Shown piece after piece: positions 23,178 through 34,422 of a stretch of 64,000 bases of DNA. Numbering within the stretch: the stretch's first letter is position 1; every line of letters starts with the position of its first letter. Source of the stretch: Blattamonas nauphoetae (Eukaryota > Preaxostyla > Oxymonadida); contig JARBJD010000173.1 of NCBI GenBank assembly GCA_033064195.1, forward strand, positions 92,369 through 156,368. The letters run 5' to 3'. The notes under the pieces were generated by a model. The model had not been told where the DNA came from, did not search any database, and saw only the letters and a list, made by a program, of their open reading frames with translations. A program made the position numbers and the translations under genes.

Positions 23178-23548
23178 TAAACGTATCTCAGTCCCAGTTC
23201 TCGTGACTTTTGCTTGGTATTTAGTGAAGAGAGATGGACCGTCGGTTGACTCGTTTTTGAAGTGAACTCAAGAATACTGCGTTTAAACAGGGAGGACGAG
23301 ATAGAATAACGAACAAGGAGAACACGGATGATGTTCGAAGCGATGAAATGGGAGACATTCTCCATAAACAGGAGGTAGAACGAATTGATTGTCTTCAGAA
23401 AGTTCTGATGAACAGTGACAATGTCCCACAGCTTGAAGAAAACAGCAAATCCAGAAATGAAGAACTTGAACACAGAAGCAGCCATTCTTCTCCAAGTTCT
23501 CCAATCTTCATCGCCGTCGCATTGTGCCTTCATGTCCGAACCATCCAC
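23178..23548 (-). CDS. Small hydrophobic hypothetical reading frame (doubtful)
   Basis: A 123-codon frame (MDGSDMKAQCDGDEDW...) whose TAA overlaps the ATG of the downstream kinase gene. Its middle (FKFFISGFAVFFKLWDIV and SFYLLFMENVSHFIAS) is hydrophobic and helical. No family was recognised. It may be a remnant of a helical-repeat gene like that at 421-1897, or simply 5' flank of the kinase gene. Confidence 0.2.
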
Positions 23549-23679
23549 GGTGTCGTCTGAGCAGAGAACAACGAAGGAGATCCGTTTTGAGTTTGGAATT
23601 GGGTTTGGAGAGCATTGCGAGGAGAGAACGGGGTGCGAACGAATGATGATTCATAAGAAGGTCGTGCTGTGAGCGAATT

Positions 23680-25077
23680 TCAGAAATTGGGTCGATTGTC
23701 GGTGTTGGGAGTGTTGGGAGGGTGATGCGAGCGAGGATGGGATGTTTGGGGGCGAGAGAAGGTGATTGGAGTGGATGTTGGGAGTGTTCGAGCAGACGAT
23801 GGACGAGACGAGAGAGTAGCGGACGAACGCGCTGATTGGTAAGGAGGAGAACTGGCTGCGATTGGAGAAGGAACTGGCAGACTCAACTGCCTCTCACTTC
23901 GTTCAGTGTCCTCCCTCTCTTCCTTCACTCCATCCAACTCCAGTCGTCGTTCGTCCTCTCGTCCCCCTCGTCGAGTCGACAAACTCGAGCTCGGACGATA
24001 CAAAGCGAGCACCTGCGGATTCCGCGCGAATGGAGAGAGCGACGGGTTGGGTTGCACTTCCACCACATTCCCCATTCTCTCAGACAGCAACGAAGTGTTC
24101 GCCCCAGCCAACAGAGTCGACAGATGCGAGTTTCGGGGAGGCGACGACGAAGAAGTGGGAGGCGAGGCGGGAGGGGCTTTGGGCGATTCTGCTTCGTTCA
24201 TTTTGAGTGTTGGGATGTGGATGGAGGGCGAGCTCGCATCGCGTGTGGTCAGAGCGAAGTGGGTGGGTGACGGATTTCGATTCGGGATTCTCGGCGTCGG
24301 ACCAGTTCGGGTTTGCGATTTGTTCATTTCCTCTTCCAGCGAGATCTCGTCAGCTCGAATCCTCGTCGGACTCCTCGTTCTTTCTTCTTCTCCCTCCTTC
24401 TTCGTCTCACTCAATGCATGCTTCTCCAAGAACTCCTGTTTAAGAGTTTCAAATCTTCGCTCCCGGTTGCTCAACCCCCTCTCGTATCCCTCTCCATCAA
24501 GCACGTGTTCCTTGTACACTTCCTGCCGTGTCAACGGCCGAGTCTTCGCTGTCGTCTTCCTCTCATTTTGGAGTGTTGTCTTCTGACTCAGCTGTGTCTG
24601 TTTCTCTTCCTTCTTTCCTTTTCTCCTTCCCACAAACGCACTTTCTGCCATTCGTGTTCGTCTCTCCGTGTTCTCCACCGACGTGCCCTCTCTCGACCCA
24701 GCTGTCTCCCCAATCGACGAGAACGATCGATTCAGTTGTCCCGTCTCCACACCTCCATGCGATGCAACGCGTGCTGACTGGATCCAACGAAGATGAAGTG
24801 TGAACCCAGCCGAGTCCGTCGTTCTCCAATCTCGTCCAAAGTGTTCGGTTGGGGGAGAGAATCCAGCAACGAGCGTCGCCCCCAATCTGCCCCGTCCTCC
24901 CTTCGTCCACCTCGAACAGCCCTTCGTCGTCCCTGCAATCGGACACGTCAGCGTGGGACGATTGGAGAGTGTCGTGTCCCTCTCTTTCCTTTCTTCTTCC
25001 ACTTTCCCGTTCCCTCGATCGGTTTCGATTGGCTGACACTCCAGAATCTCGCCTGTGCTTGTGTGTCCGTCGTCCAT
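23680..25077 (-). CDS. Uncharacterised Ser/Pro/Arg-rich protein
   Basis: An open frame of up to 465 codons. The middle has charged, probably helical text (KTRPLTRQEVYKEHVLDGEG, NRERRFETLKQEFLEKHA). The C-terminal half is low-complexity Ser/Pro/Thr with Arg (SSARTLPTSTPITFSRPQTS), typical of disordered cytoskeletal or basal-body-associated proteins, though no domain was recognised. The start is unresolved: charged frames continue upstream to about 25,160 in another register (EWGEKQREKEEQDKLRM), so one or more 5' exons are likely. GC is higher than in the flanking spacers, as for the other genes here. Confidence 0.45.
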   Translation of the reverse strand: MDDGHTSTGEILECQPIETDRGNGKVEEERKERDTTLSNRPTLTCPIAGTTKGCSRWTKGGRGRLGATLVAGFSPPTEHFGRDWRTTDSAGFTLHLRWIQSARVASHGGVETGQLNRSFSSIGETAGSREGTSVENTERRTRMAESAFVGRRKGKKEEKQTQLSQKTTLQNERKTTAKTRPLTRQEVYKEHVLDGEGYERGLSNRERRFETLKQEFLEKHALSETKKEGEEERTRSPTRIRADEISLEEEMNKSQTRTGPTPRIPNRNPSPTHFALTTRDASSPSIHIPTLKMNEAESPKAPPASPPTSSSSPPRNSHLSTLLAGANTSLLSERMGNVVEVQPNPSLSPFARNPQVLALYRPSSSLSTRRGGREDERRLELDGVKEEREDTERSERQLSLPVPSPIAASSPPYQSARSSATLSSRPSSARTLPTSTPITFSRPQTSHPRSHHPPNTPNTDNRPNF

Positions 25078-25713
25078 CCCAATCTGATTGTTCCTTCCAG
25101 CTCATCCTCAGCTTGTCCTGTTCTTCCTTCTCTCGCTGCTTTTCCCCCCATTCCACCAGATTCCTCTTTTAGGTCTGTGTGAGATGGCTCAGCCGGTCGA
25201 TCGACGAGCCTTGGAGTTGCGAGGGGCGGGGAGACTGTCTGAAGGAGAACGAGGAAGAGATGGTGGGAGATGAGATTCAGGGGTGTCCGATTGTTAGATT
25301 GAAAGAAGCGCGACTGAAGCCCGAGTGAACAGTCCATAAATTGGACTGTCGATTCAAGACAACAAATCGTCTTGGTGGGTTGTGACAACGACAGCGGAGA
25401 GAAACAACACTGTGACGAGATCCTCGAGGGGCATGTTTGGATGTGTCCAACAATCAAAGAAAAAAGCTTTTGGCATTCGTGCTTGCCCAGTTCACGTCGT
25501 GGAAGAGAAATGAGGTCTCGTTTGGGACTCATCGGAATTCACAAATGTTGGATTGGTTATGAAACATTCTTGCTCTTGATGCTCATGTCCAAAATATGCC
25601 TGCGAACGAGTACATTCTTGGTATTCTTGTCAACTTTTGCTATATTTTGATATTCAACGCTTCGATCGGAGACTCGGGGACGAGCCCAGTTGTGTTTGGC
25701 TTTCCCTTCGGTT
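25078..25713. other. Probable 5' region of the 23.7-kb gene and spacer
   Basis: Up to about 25,270 there is charged coding-like text on the minus strand (PRLVDRPAEPSHTDLKEESG) that probably belongs to upstream exons of the preceding gene. From 25,270 to 25,713 nothing coding was supported. Confidence 0.3.
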
Positions 25714-26741
25714 AAGCCAATGCTTGAAATACCCACTCTGAAGCAAACTCGAACTCCAGATCGAGGAAGGTGAGGCTCGCAGATTCTTCTGTTCCTCCGG
25801 CGATCACAATTTGAGGGTCTGATTCGATGGTGATGATTGGGACGACGCCACTGTCGACCTCACCCTGAACTGTCAGAGAGACAGAAATTTCAGGAGTGAT
25901 ATAATATTCCTTCGCGATTCCCCCTGATTTCACTTTCACCATCAGCGGAGAGTATGAATCAAAAGCGGTTGGGATCACAATTTGGTTGTGGATGGCCTGG
26001 ACGAGGTTCAGACACGGTTGGAGCAGGCCATACCCACATTCCAAATCTGCGGACCCAGAAAGATCGACGAAGCTGTTCTGATCAACTGGAGTGGGGCGAG
26101 CGGGCGGGATGACGAAGAAGATCGATTCGGGGAGGATGTCGGTCTGATCACTTTTGGATTTGAAGGATGTGATTTCATAGAAAGTTTCGAAATTAAAAGG
26201 GCTGCCATCGATCTCAAGGACCTCGCTTTCAACAAGCAAAGTGCCAGGCGGATTAAAGATTTCGATGTCCTTCGGAAAATATGTTATCCCATCAGCCGTA
26301 AAAGTGACCTTGAATGTCCCGGAAAAGACATGGTTGGACATGAAGTCAAGTTGGAAGGACGCATCTGCCACCTGTCTGAACGTCACTCCGATCACAGAGA
26401 TGACAGGCGAGGCGGAAGGAGTAAAGAACGAGTCAACTCCTGAGTCGAGCTCGATCCCGTTCCAATAAACCTTAAAGTCGCTGTAAACAGCATCAAACAC
26501 AAGGTCTGTGCTCGAAGGCCCCGCAGAGATCGGCAGAAAGTCCGAAAAAATTGTCCAGACCCCGAAACTCTCGGCATAGAGCTGGACCGAATATTGGTTC
26601 TGGGCATCGTCTGAGAAAGTGGCTAAATAAGTTCCAGTAGTGGATTCCAGTACAGGCAGGCTAATTTGAGCATGATTGGTGGGAGGAGTCGAGAGTGTGC
26701 ATTCAATCCACTCAACGTACGGGACGAGTCTCAATGGGCCG
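25714..26741 (-). pseudogene. Inverted duplicate fragment of the 5276-10084 surface-protein gene
   Basis: About 1.03 kb encodes text nearly identical to the segment at about 6390-7410 of the first surface-protein gene, in opposite orientation: TYLATFSDDAQNQYSV, SFQLDFMSNHVFSGTF, LGCGYGLLQPCLNLV (LECGYG here). The frame is open over about 330 codons but lacks a start, signal peptide, most of the beta-helix and the TM, so it cannot make the parental protein. Homology begins at GCGGCCCATTGAG (about 26741) and ends at TTTCAAGCATT (about 25714), with no flanking repeats recognised. High similarity implies a recent copy. Its right edge supplies the stop codon of the adjacent coiled-coil gene. Confidence 0.75.
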
Positions 26742-29560
26742 CTTCTTTAATCCCTGCCCTTTCCCTCGCCCACATCTTCTTCATTTCCACCTTCCGTCTT
26801 TTCTCTCTTGATTCGATTTTGGCTCCTCGTTTCTCCTTTTCTTCGCGTTGGCGAGCGAATTCGGCGAGACATGATTGGATTGCGTTCTGAGCCTTTCCGA
26901 GACGAGTCTCCATTTTGTACTTCTTTCGCTCGAAGCCAGTCATGTTTTGATGCGTCAGTTTCGTTTCTTCGAGCGAATATTTGTGGAGCGGATCTGCATT
27001 TCATGGGGACGAGATGAGAGCAGTAATGAACAAACAAACACCAATAACATGAGAAATGGATAAAAAAAGGAAGGAAAATGACGCAAAATCGACAGACTGT
27101 TCGAATCCGAAGCTTGGCTCGCATTTTCCTGTTCGTCCTCATCCACGTCCTCCTTCCCCAAGTGGATGAGCTGAAAACAGAGGAAACAGAGAGAGTGCAA
27201 TACCTTGGTGATGGCGTGTCCTTCTTCAGTGATCGCAATCAGCTGCTGAGTGAACATATCGTCCATCTGTTCCGAAGTCTGTGCCTTCCGCTTGTCGAAC
27301 TTCTTTTCACTTCGATCGATCTTCTCTGGGTCTTGGAAGGACAAAATGATGAGAAAATTGAATGAGCAACGAAAAATTCGGCAAAGAACATGCACAAAAT
27401 CACACGCTGATGAAGATCAGTCTCTCACAACATACCCTTTCGAGTCGGCGATATTCGTGTTGGAAGAGCAGTGTCGTTGGAGTTGGACTGATTGCCCCCT
27501 CCAATCACCATGTATTCCTTTCGGAACGCGTCTTTTCGCACCATTCGATTCAGCCACTCTTCCCGCTCCTCCTTCCGCCGCTCTCTCTCCGCCCGTATCT
27601 CGTCAAACTTCTTCTCTCGCTCTTCTTTCGCTTCCTTCCGCTTTCGAGCGAGTTCGGCCTCCAACTCCTCCGACAGAACGAACGCACTTTCCATGATTTC
27701 AGTGTGGTGCAGATGGTTGAAAACAGGCGACCAATTAGGCTTCGGCGGCGAGAATGGTCGGAGTGGCTTGTGATCCGTTTCGTATTGTGTCTCCCAGTCC
27801 GTTGCCTGAACGATGAATGAGGGATCGAATGAAAGGAGGAAGTACGAACAGAAGAGGAAAGATATTTGAAACGAGAACGAATTGAGCAAACCTGTGGGAG
27901 CTCGGACGAAGGATCGGTAGCTCCGTTGTGCGCCTGGTCAAACAGATGACCATCTTTGTCGACGACGAATTGCCACGGAACTTCTGGCATTTTGTGCGGG
28001 AATTTACGCTTTTTGATCAACTCGAGGTTCGGAATCAAGGTGTGCTTCTGCTCTTCCACAATCTCACCCTCCGTCCGATTCAGGCCACACGTCACGTTCG
28101 CATCAGAGAACACGAAAGGAGGGGCTGGAAACTTCGGAGTGGATGGGAATTTGGGCGGTTCGTGGGCAGGAAAGAGGCGAGGGGAGATCGAAAGCCTCGT
28201 TGGGCTTCGCATCGGTGACGATTCTTTCGGTGTGACGAGCGATTGTGGATGAGGCGTCTTCGTTGGTGATTGAGGTGCAACAATCGACAGATTGGTTCGG
28301 GATGACATCGTTGAGAGCATGTCGTCGATTTCATCTTGCCTCTGTTGCTTCAGCAGTGTCGCATTTCGCAAGTATTCGTGTGTTGGTGAGTCGTTGCTGA
28401 ATGGCGGGGCTTTCGTTGGGGACGAATAAAACACCGCATTTCCTCGCCGACGAATCGTCCTCGACGAGATCGGGGAAGAAGATCTCGAATGAGTGTGTTT
28501 GGTCGTGTTCAAATGTTCGGTGTCGATTCTGAGCTTTCCATCAGCATTCGACTTGTTTCGAAGAGGAGAGGGGGATGTGAAACGGGACGGCGATGGGGAA
28601 GCGGAAGATCGACGCCGAGTTCCCGAGAGAGTGTCAGTCACGAGCGATTCAACTGCGTTGCGTTTATCTGAGGAAAGAAGAATGAGAACCAATGAAATAG
28701 TTAGAAAGATGTTTCAGAGAAGAAAGAGGGAATGAGGACGGGGAAGATGATGCGTCCATACTTTCCAGTTTTCGCATCGAAGAATCAAGTTGTTGCGACG
28801 TGTGAGAGAACACCGTCTGAAGATATTCTTGATCAAGATGGTGCAGTAGTTCTTCCATCGACACTGGATACTTTGACGTCAGCTCCAATTCAGGCTGACA
28901 AACGCGAACGACGATGAAGGAAAAGAAACGAGGAGAAAGAGATGATCGATGAGAAAGAAAAACCTCTTTCAGCACTCGAACACGATTAGCTTCGAAATCA
29001 GGCATGCTCACCGTTAGTCCAATCAGATCGATGAATTTGTTCAACTGTAGCACAGATGGCGGACTGAAGATCAATCAAAGATGAATCAATGAAGAACACG
29101 AGCATCAGTGAGAGAGAAATCGAAAAAAGACACTCTCCAGTGTCGAAAGGAAATCATCCAGTCGTTTAGGGGAGACAACTCGTTTGCAGATCGGTCCAAA
29201 ATCGAACATACAGATTCAATTTGAAGTCAAAGAACAGACTGTGAGGATCCGATGGAGGTCTTCAATCTGAGTCTGCAGCAGAATAGTTCCTGTCTCCGTT
29301 GCAAACATCAAAAACGTCCGAATGTACTTCGATAGCTGTGGGATGCTGTGCGAACAATGGAGAGGTGAATGGACAGGAGAGAGAGAAAAGGAAGGAGAAA
29401 TGGAAGTGAAGGGATACCTGGTGTTCTGTTTCGACATCAGCCTCACTGATGCCTGGAGAACTTCAACTGGATTTCGGGTTGAAGGTTGTGTTCCAGATAA
29501 CCAGCTGTGAACGAATTGAGGTGATGACAAAGAGTAAGTATGAACACAAAAAACAGAATA
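26732..29560 (-). CDS. Uncharacterised multi-exon coiled-coil protein; 3' end altered by inserted fragment
   Basis: Exons that join in frame: 28964-29063, 28762-28894, 27892-28667, 27436-27805, 27204-27331, 27098-27170 and 26732-26993. One intron (27171-27203) is only 33 nt. Donors include GTTTTT, GTATGG, GTTTGC, GTATGT, GTATTG and GTCTGT. Further 5' exons are likely at about 29216-29560 (SGTQPSTRNPVEVLQASVRL and PQLSKYIRTFLMFATETG) but their junctions were not resolved. The protein has a helical N-terminus (VLQLNKFIDLIGLTVSM), a Ser/Pro-rich middle and a long Glu/Arg/Lys coiled coil (EELEAELARKRKEAKEEREK) continuing to MKKMWARERAGIKEA. The last residues AH and the TGA come from the duplicated surface-protein fragment, so the native C-terminus may be lost. 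No family was recognised; a cytoskeletal role would be a guess. Confidence 0.55.
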
Positions 29561-29919
29561 CATGTGGAAGCGAGGATTTCAGACCATCCGTTTCCTTTCT
29601 GACATCAGAAATTCACTTCGAACTGACGCCGGAATTCCCGACCATTCAAAAAGGCTGGCTGTCGGTCGAATTGTCAGTGACAGTAAATTCATCAGACTGT
29701 GCAATTCCTTGAATGATAACGTCCCATTTCCCGACTTGTTGAAGATCCAACATTCTTAATGGGTCACTTTTCAGAAATCGTCAAATGAGAGAGGTGAATT
29801 GTGACAACCCGCTCGCTCGTTTGTTTTGTCTTTCACTCGTTTTTGAAAACACATCAAAACGAGGAATTCGTTGTGGAATGATGAAGGTTGTTTGAAGAAA
29901 AAGGATGATCGACAACGAT
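29561..29919. other. Intergenic, no supported gene
   Basis: About 360 bp between the presumed 5' end of the coiled-coil gene and the stop of the interrupted kinase/SPRY gene, both on the minus strand. Only short frames without resemblance were seen. Confidence 0.4.
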
Positions 29920-30642
29920 TTATCCCAATTTGTGTCCAGTTCCTTCAAATGTCACATTTGACTTTTTCAACTCTCCCCAAAAAGTGATTTGGCATGTTAA
30001 TTGGATTGGACGTTGCCAATGTTGGACTGGACAATCGACCTCAATTGGACATTCATTTTTCGACTTGCTTCTCTCATCCTCAATTCACTCATTCAATCAT
30101 TTTCACAAAGAAATGACAATAATTACTTAAGAAATAGAGAAATGGAGATAATTTGATCATATTTAGCCAAGTGTGAATCTCGACTTGATCCACCCACCAT
30201 TGGACGTCATTGGACGTGACTGGACATTTCGCTGAAACTTTTTTTCTGTAGTCTACACAATTAGTGCATTCCGTTTTCTGTGTTTTCGGAGAGTCGGCAG
30301 AATTGGACAATCCAATTGGACGTCCAGGACTGGACGTCCAATCGACTTTTATAATGGGGAGCAGTTGGTTCACCCTATCGATGTTGGTTTGTCTATTTCA
30401 TTCATCTCTCATCTGATCGGCGAATAGAACATCTCCTCTCTGACAGGTAACCCTGCGGAATCATTGGACACGATCCTGGGCCGAGACGATTCAATGACTT
30501 TCGAGTCTGCCCAGACTCCACAACTTACTCAACGTGATCGAATACTGCGTCATATCGTTTTTCAAAAACACAAACGTTTGGCTTTCGTCCCTTCTGTAAC
30601 ATATTATCAACAGCTCTACAACCAGTTGACCATCCCACACAG

Positions 30643-33042
30643 ATGGGAGTCAAAATAATCGATTTGGAGTATGCAACACTGAAAAGTCCTGATGGTCACG
30701 ACCGTGATTTCGTCTACTATCACGTCTGTGGAGCAGACGGAAAAGCAAAGAAGAACACAAAAAAAGTACAGGCAATGTCTCAAATTAAATTCAGCCGGGG
30801 TTCTTTGCACATACGCTAAACAGATTCCAATTTGTGAAGCTGCCAAACATGTCTGCTCCAATACAGATTCAAATCTAGGCACACTGGACTCCTTTCTGCA
30901 AGCCCAGAAGGAACTGCAAGAGCAACCGAGAAATCGCCGATTTCCTGGGTTGGAGGATGTGGTAGTCGATAGTCGCCTCGACCTCCTCGCTGGCACGAGA
31001 CAACCTTTTACTTTGGCAGATTCTCCTCTGCTTCGACGGCATGAGGAGATCCTCATTTCTGTTGGGCAGAAAAACCCAAACGCTGATGTTTCCAAGCTCG
31101 TCCACTCTTTTACAAGACAAAGAGCGTCGACACTTATGAAGGAGAAAGCAGAACTGCTTGAAGACGTGGTTCTACAAAAGAAGATTGATGACGTAGTCGG
31201 ACTATGCATGGACTCTGGGACCGTTGGAGGAATCACCTACAACGCTTTTCAATTTGTGAATCCGCAAACATATCCATCGCCAGTCATTGCTGATCTTAGG
31301 GATGAAGATCACGCAAGTGTCACACTTGCTCGATCAGTTGCAACAATCATCGATAAGGCAACAGAAAATGGATTAACTATCGCATCAGTCGTAAGCGACT
31401 CTGCAGCTTGTATGATCCACTGTATTGATCTTGACAATATCGAGTCAGATTCACATTATACAAGGTTCGTTTCTCAGCCCCTTTCCTGGCGACCTTTTCA
31501 TTCGCAATGTGCTGCCCATCTTCTCCACAACGCATACCGCGATGCTGTAGGCCTTTCCCCTCTTCTTCGTTCAATCCACACCTTCGTTGAGAATCTCGTC
31601 AACGAGTGCCGTGCAGTTCGCTACAAATCGAATTTTTCCAGGAAACCACCTCGGTTTTTAGCCCACAGATGGATTTCCATCTCATCTCTTGTTCTCTGGG
31701 TCTACCAAGAATCAAAGAAACTCACCGAGCTTTTTCCAGACCAGTTCACTGCACAACGACAATTCGAGGTCCTGATCCTCTATCACCTCGTCATCCCCCT
31801 CTTTCAAACTGTGAGTTACCTGGAATCCGATCAAAGATCTTTGTCCGATGTTCTACCAGCTGTATTTCAACTTCTCCTTCACTACGAAGCACTCACAGTG
31901 TTACTACAGGAACATCACCAAGTCTGGATTCCTCCTACCAGAACTTACGAGGACTGCGTGTTTTGTCGCATCGTGCAAACAGATTCGGCGATGCTGAGGG
32001 CGCTAGCATTCTCGTTCACTCCCTTTGGGCGACATGTCATGACGGGAATCCCATTTGACAGAATGAAGGAGATTGCATCATATCCCGCCTCGTCACCAAT
32101 TGAATTCATCCCACTTCCGACTCCTTCCCAACTCTCTCTGGATGAAAGAGAGATCTCCCTGATCTCACGAACCCTCCCACTCCAATTCAGATTCGAACAG
32201 AGGGTCGCCGTCAGGCTGCTATCCATCAGGAAACTCACTTACAACAGACTCTTATCGATCTTGGTCCTGACATTGGCGAGTATTTCGAAACCGGCGAGTC
32301 AGAAGATGGAGATAGTGGCGTGGAGGAAGACTATACTCCTGCCCAAAGAGAAATGAGACAAAAATCAACACTATCACAAGCTGGAAACAAAACAATCAAA
32401 GAAGCGACGATACAAGTGCTTCGTTATGAACTTGAGTACACTCAGCGATTTGATGACACTTCCCAGGACATCCCCATTCAGAAAGTTAAGCGTCGATGCA
32501 GTTCAGCGGATTATTCACAATCGGACATCATCGGAAAGCAGAGTCAACTGGAGAGACTATTGGAGGAGACAATTGGAGAAGAGCATGATTCTGATGATTC
32601 TGCAGATTCAGACGAGTACCAGACTTGTCGAACTGTGATTGGCGAAACTCAGTGGAAACATCTGCTATGTGTCCAACTTGGACTCACCATTCGACAATCC
32701 ATCCCAGGATTGGATCCCAAATCCATTCTGTGTGTCCAGGCTAATTACCTTGCTTGGTTAAACCATCAGCTCACGCTTCCTTTCGACTGTCTATTCGAAA
32801 CGAAACCATATATGTACTGGAAGAACAATCGAGACTCATCAAATATCATTGTTCAAACACTATCAACTGTTGCTGTTTGTATGCTAAGCACTGCAGCGAC
32901 AGAAGCATGCTGTGAGCGTCTCTTTTCTCAAATGAGAACACTAATTGGATCGCATCGGTTTTCAATGGATCCAGAGACTGTTCGTGCAATTCTCCGAGTT
33001 GGATCACAGGCATGTTCGAAACTGTTATCAATCCCGAACTGA
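30643..33042 (+). pseudogene. hAT-family transposase (frameshifted)
   Basis: The protein is spread over more than one frame. N-terminal text (DFVYYHVCGADGKAKK, then CTYAKQIPICEAAKHVC) resembles a BED-type zinc-finger region. The RNase-H-like core shows GLCMDSGTVGG (first Asp), ASVVSDSAACM (second Asp), HSQCAAHLLHN (the C-x2-H of hAT proteins) and LAHRWISISSLVLW. The C-terminus carries the hAT dimerisation signature: TEACCERLFSQMRTLIGSHR, then SMDPETVRAIL. Frame changes occur at about 30770-30790 and 32201-32212 (after FEQR; the next frame reads QAAIHQETHLQQTLIDLGPD). Unless undetected introns explain both, the copy is inactive. The family normally cuts and pastes DNA with an 8-bp staggered target cut. 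Confidence 0.8.
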
Positions 33043-33207
33043 ACCCGAATTGTACCACTTCATCTATCGCTTGTTAGATCGTCATTCAACGTGATCGTTT
33101 ATGCTCTTGAGTCTCTCGCTCCGAAAGGCAGGTTCGAGTTCCGCTCAACACATTCATTCGAATGGAAGGCACCGAATAGGCAGAACATCAACATGTGTGG
33201 CATCAAC

Positions 33208-34422
33208 TCCTCTCCTCTGCATGACGCGATCCAGTCCTCTCCCCTGCATGACGCGATCCAGTCTTCTCCTCTGCATGACGCGATCCAGTCTTCTCCTCTG
33301 CATGACGCGATCCAGTCTTCTCCTCTGCATGACGCGATCCAGTCTTCTCCTCTGCATGACGCGATCCAGTCTTCTCCTCTGCATGACGCGATCCAGTCTT
33401 CTCCTCTGCATGACGCGATCCAGTCTTCTCCTCTGCATGACGCGATCCAGTCTTCTCCTCTGCATGACGCGATCCAGTCTTCTCCTCTGCATGACGCGAT
33501 CCAGTCTTCTCCTCTGCATGGCGCGATCCAGTCTTCTCCTCTGCATGACGCGATCCAGTCGTCTCCTCTGCATGACGCGATCCAGTCTTCTCCTCTGCAT
33601 GACGCGATCCAGTCTTCTCCTCTGCATGACGCGATCCAGTCTTCTCCTCTGCATGACGCGATCCAGTCTTCTCCTCTGCATGACGCGATCCAGTCTTCTC
33701 CTCTGCATGACGCGATCCAGTCTTCTCCTCTGCATGACGCGATCCAGTCTTCTCCTCTGCATGACGCGATCCAGTCTTCTCCTCTGCATGACGCGATCCA
33801 GTCTTCTCCTCTGCATGACGCGATCCAGTCTTCTCCTCTGCATGACGCGATCCAGTCTTCTCCTCTGCATGACGCGATCCAGTCTTCTCCTCTGCGTGAC
33901 GCGATCCAGTCTTCTCCTCTGCATGACGCGATCCAGTCTTCTCCTCTGCATGACGCGATCCAGTCTTCTCCTCTGCGTGACGCGATCCAGTCTTCTCCTC
34001 TGCATGACGCGATCCAGTCTTCTCCTCTGCATGACGCGATCCAGTCTTCTCCTCTGCGTGACGCGATCCAGTCTTCTCCACTGCGTGACGCGATCCAGTC
34101 GTCTCCTCTGCATGACGCGATCCAGTCTTCTCCTCTGCGTGACGCGATCCAGTCTTCTCCCCTTCATAGCGCGATTCAGATCACTCCTCTGCATGACGCG
34201 ATCCAGTCTTCTCCTCTGCGTGACGCGATCCAGTCTTCTCCTCTGCATGACGCGATCCAGTCTTCTCCTCTGCATGACGCGATCCAGTCTTCTCCTCTGC
34301 ATAACGCGATCCAGTCTTCTCCTCTGCATGACGCGATCCAGTCTTCTCCTCTGCATGACGCGATCCAGTCTTCTCCTCTGCATGGCGCGATCCAGACTTC
34401 TCCCCTTCATAGCGCGGTTCAG
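33208..34422. repeat. Minisatellite, 45 units of 27 bp
   Basis: Unit: TCTTCTCCTCTG followed by CATGACGCGATCCAG. Forty-five units without spacers lie between the transposase stop and the right end of the hAT element. Because 27 is a multiple of three, open frames run through on both strands (+ SSPLHDAIQ, LLLCMTRSS; - RRLDRVMQR); they are by-products and not counted as genes. Variants are ordered: the GCGTGAC form (LRD) occurs only from about 33,890 onward, and the most diverged units sit near the right end, as expected for local duplication of the left and central units. Confidence 0.9.

Noticed and set aside
33208-34422. CRISPR array
   Set aside because: Units are contiguous 27-mers with no unique spacers, and the context is a eukaryotic transposon.
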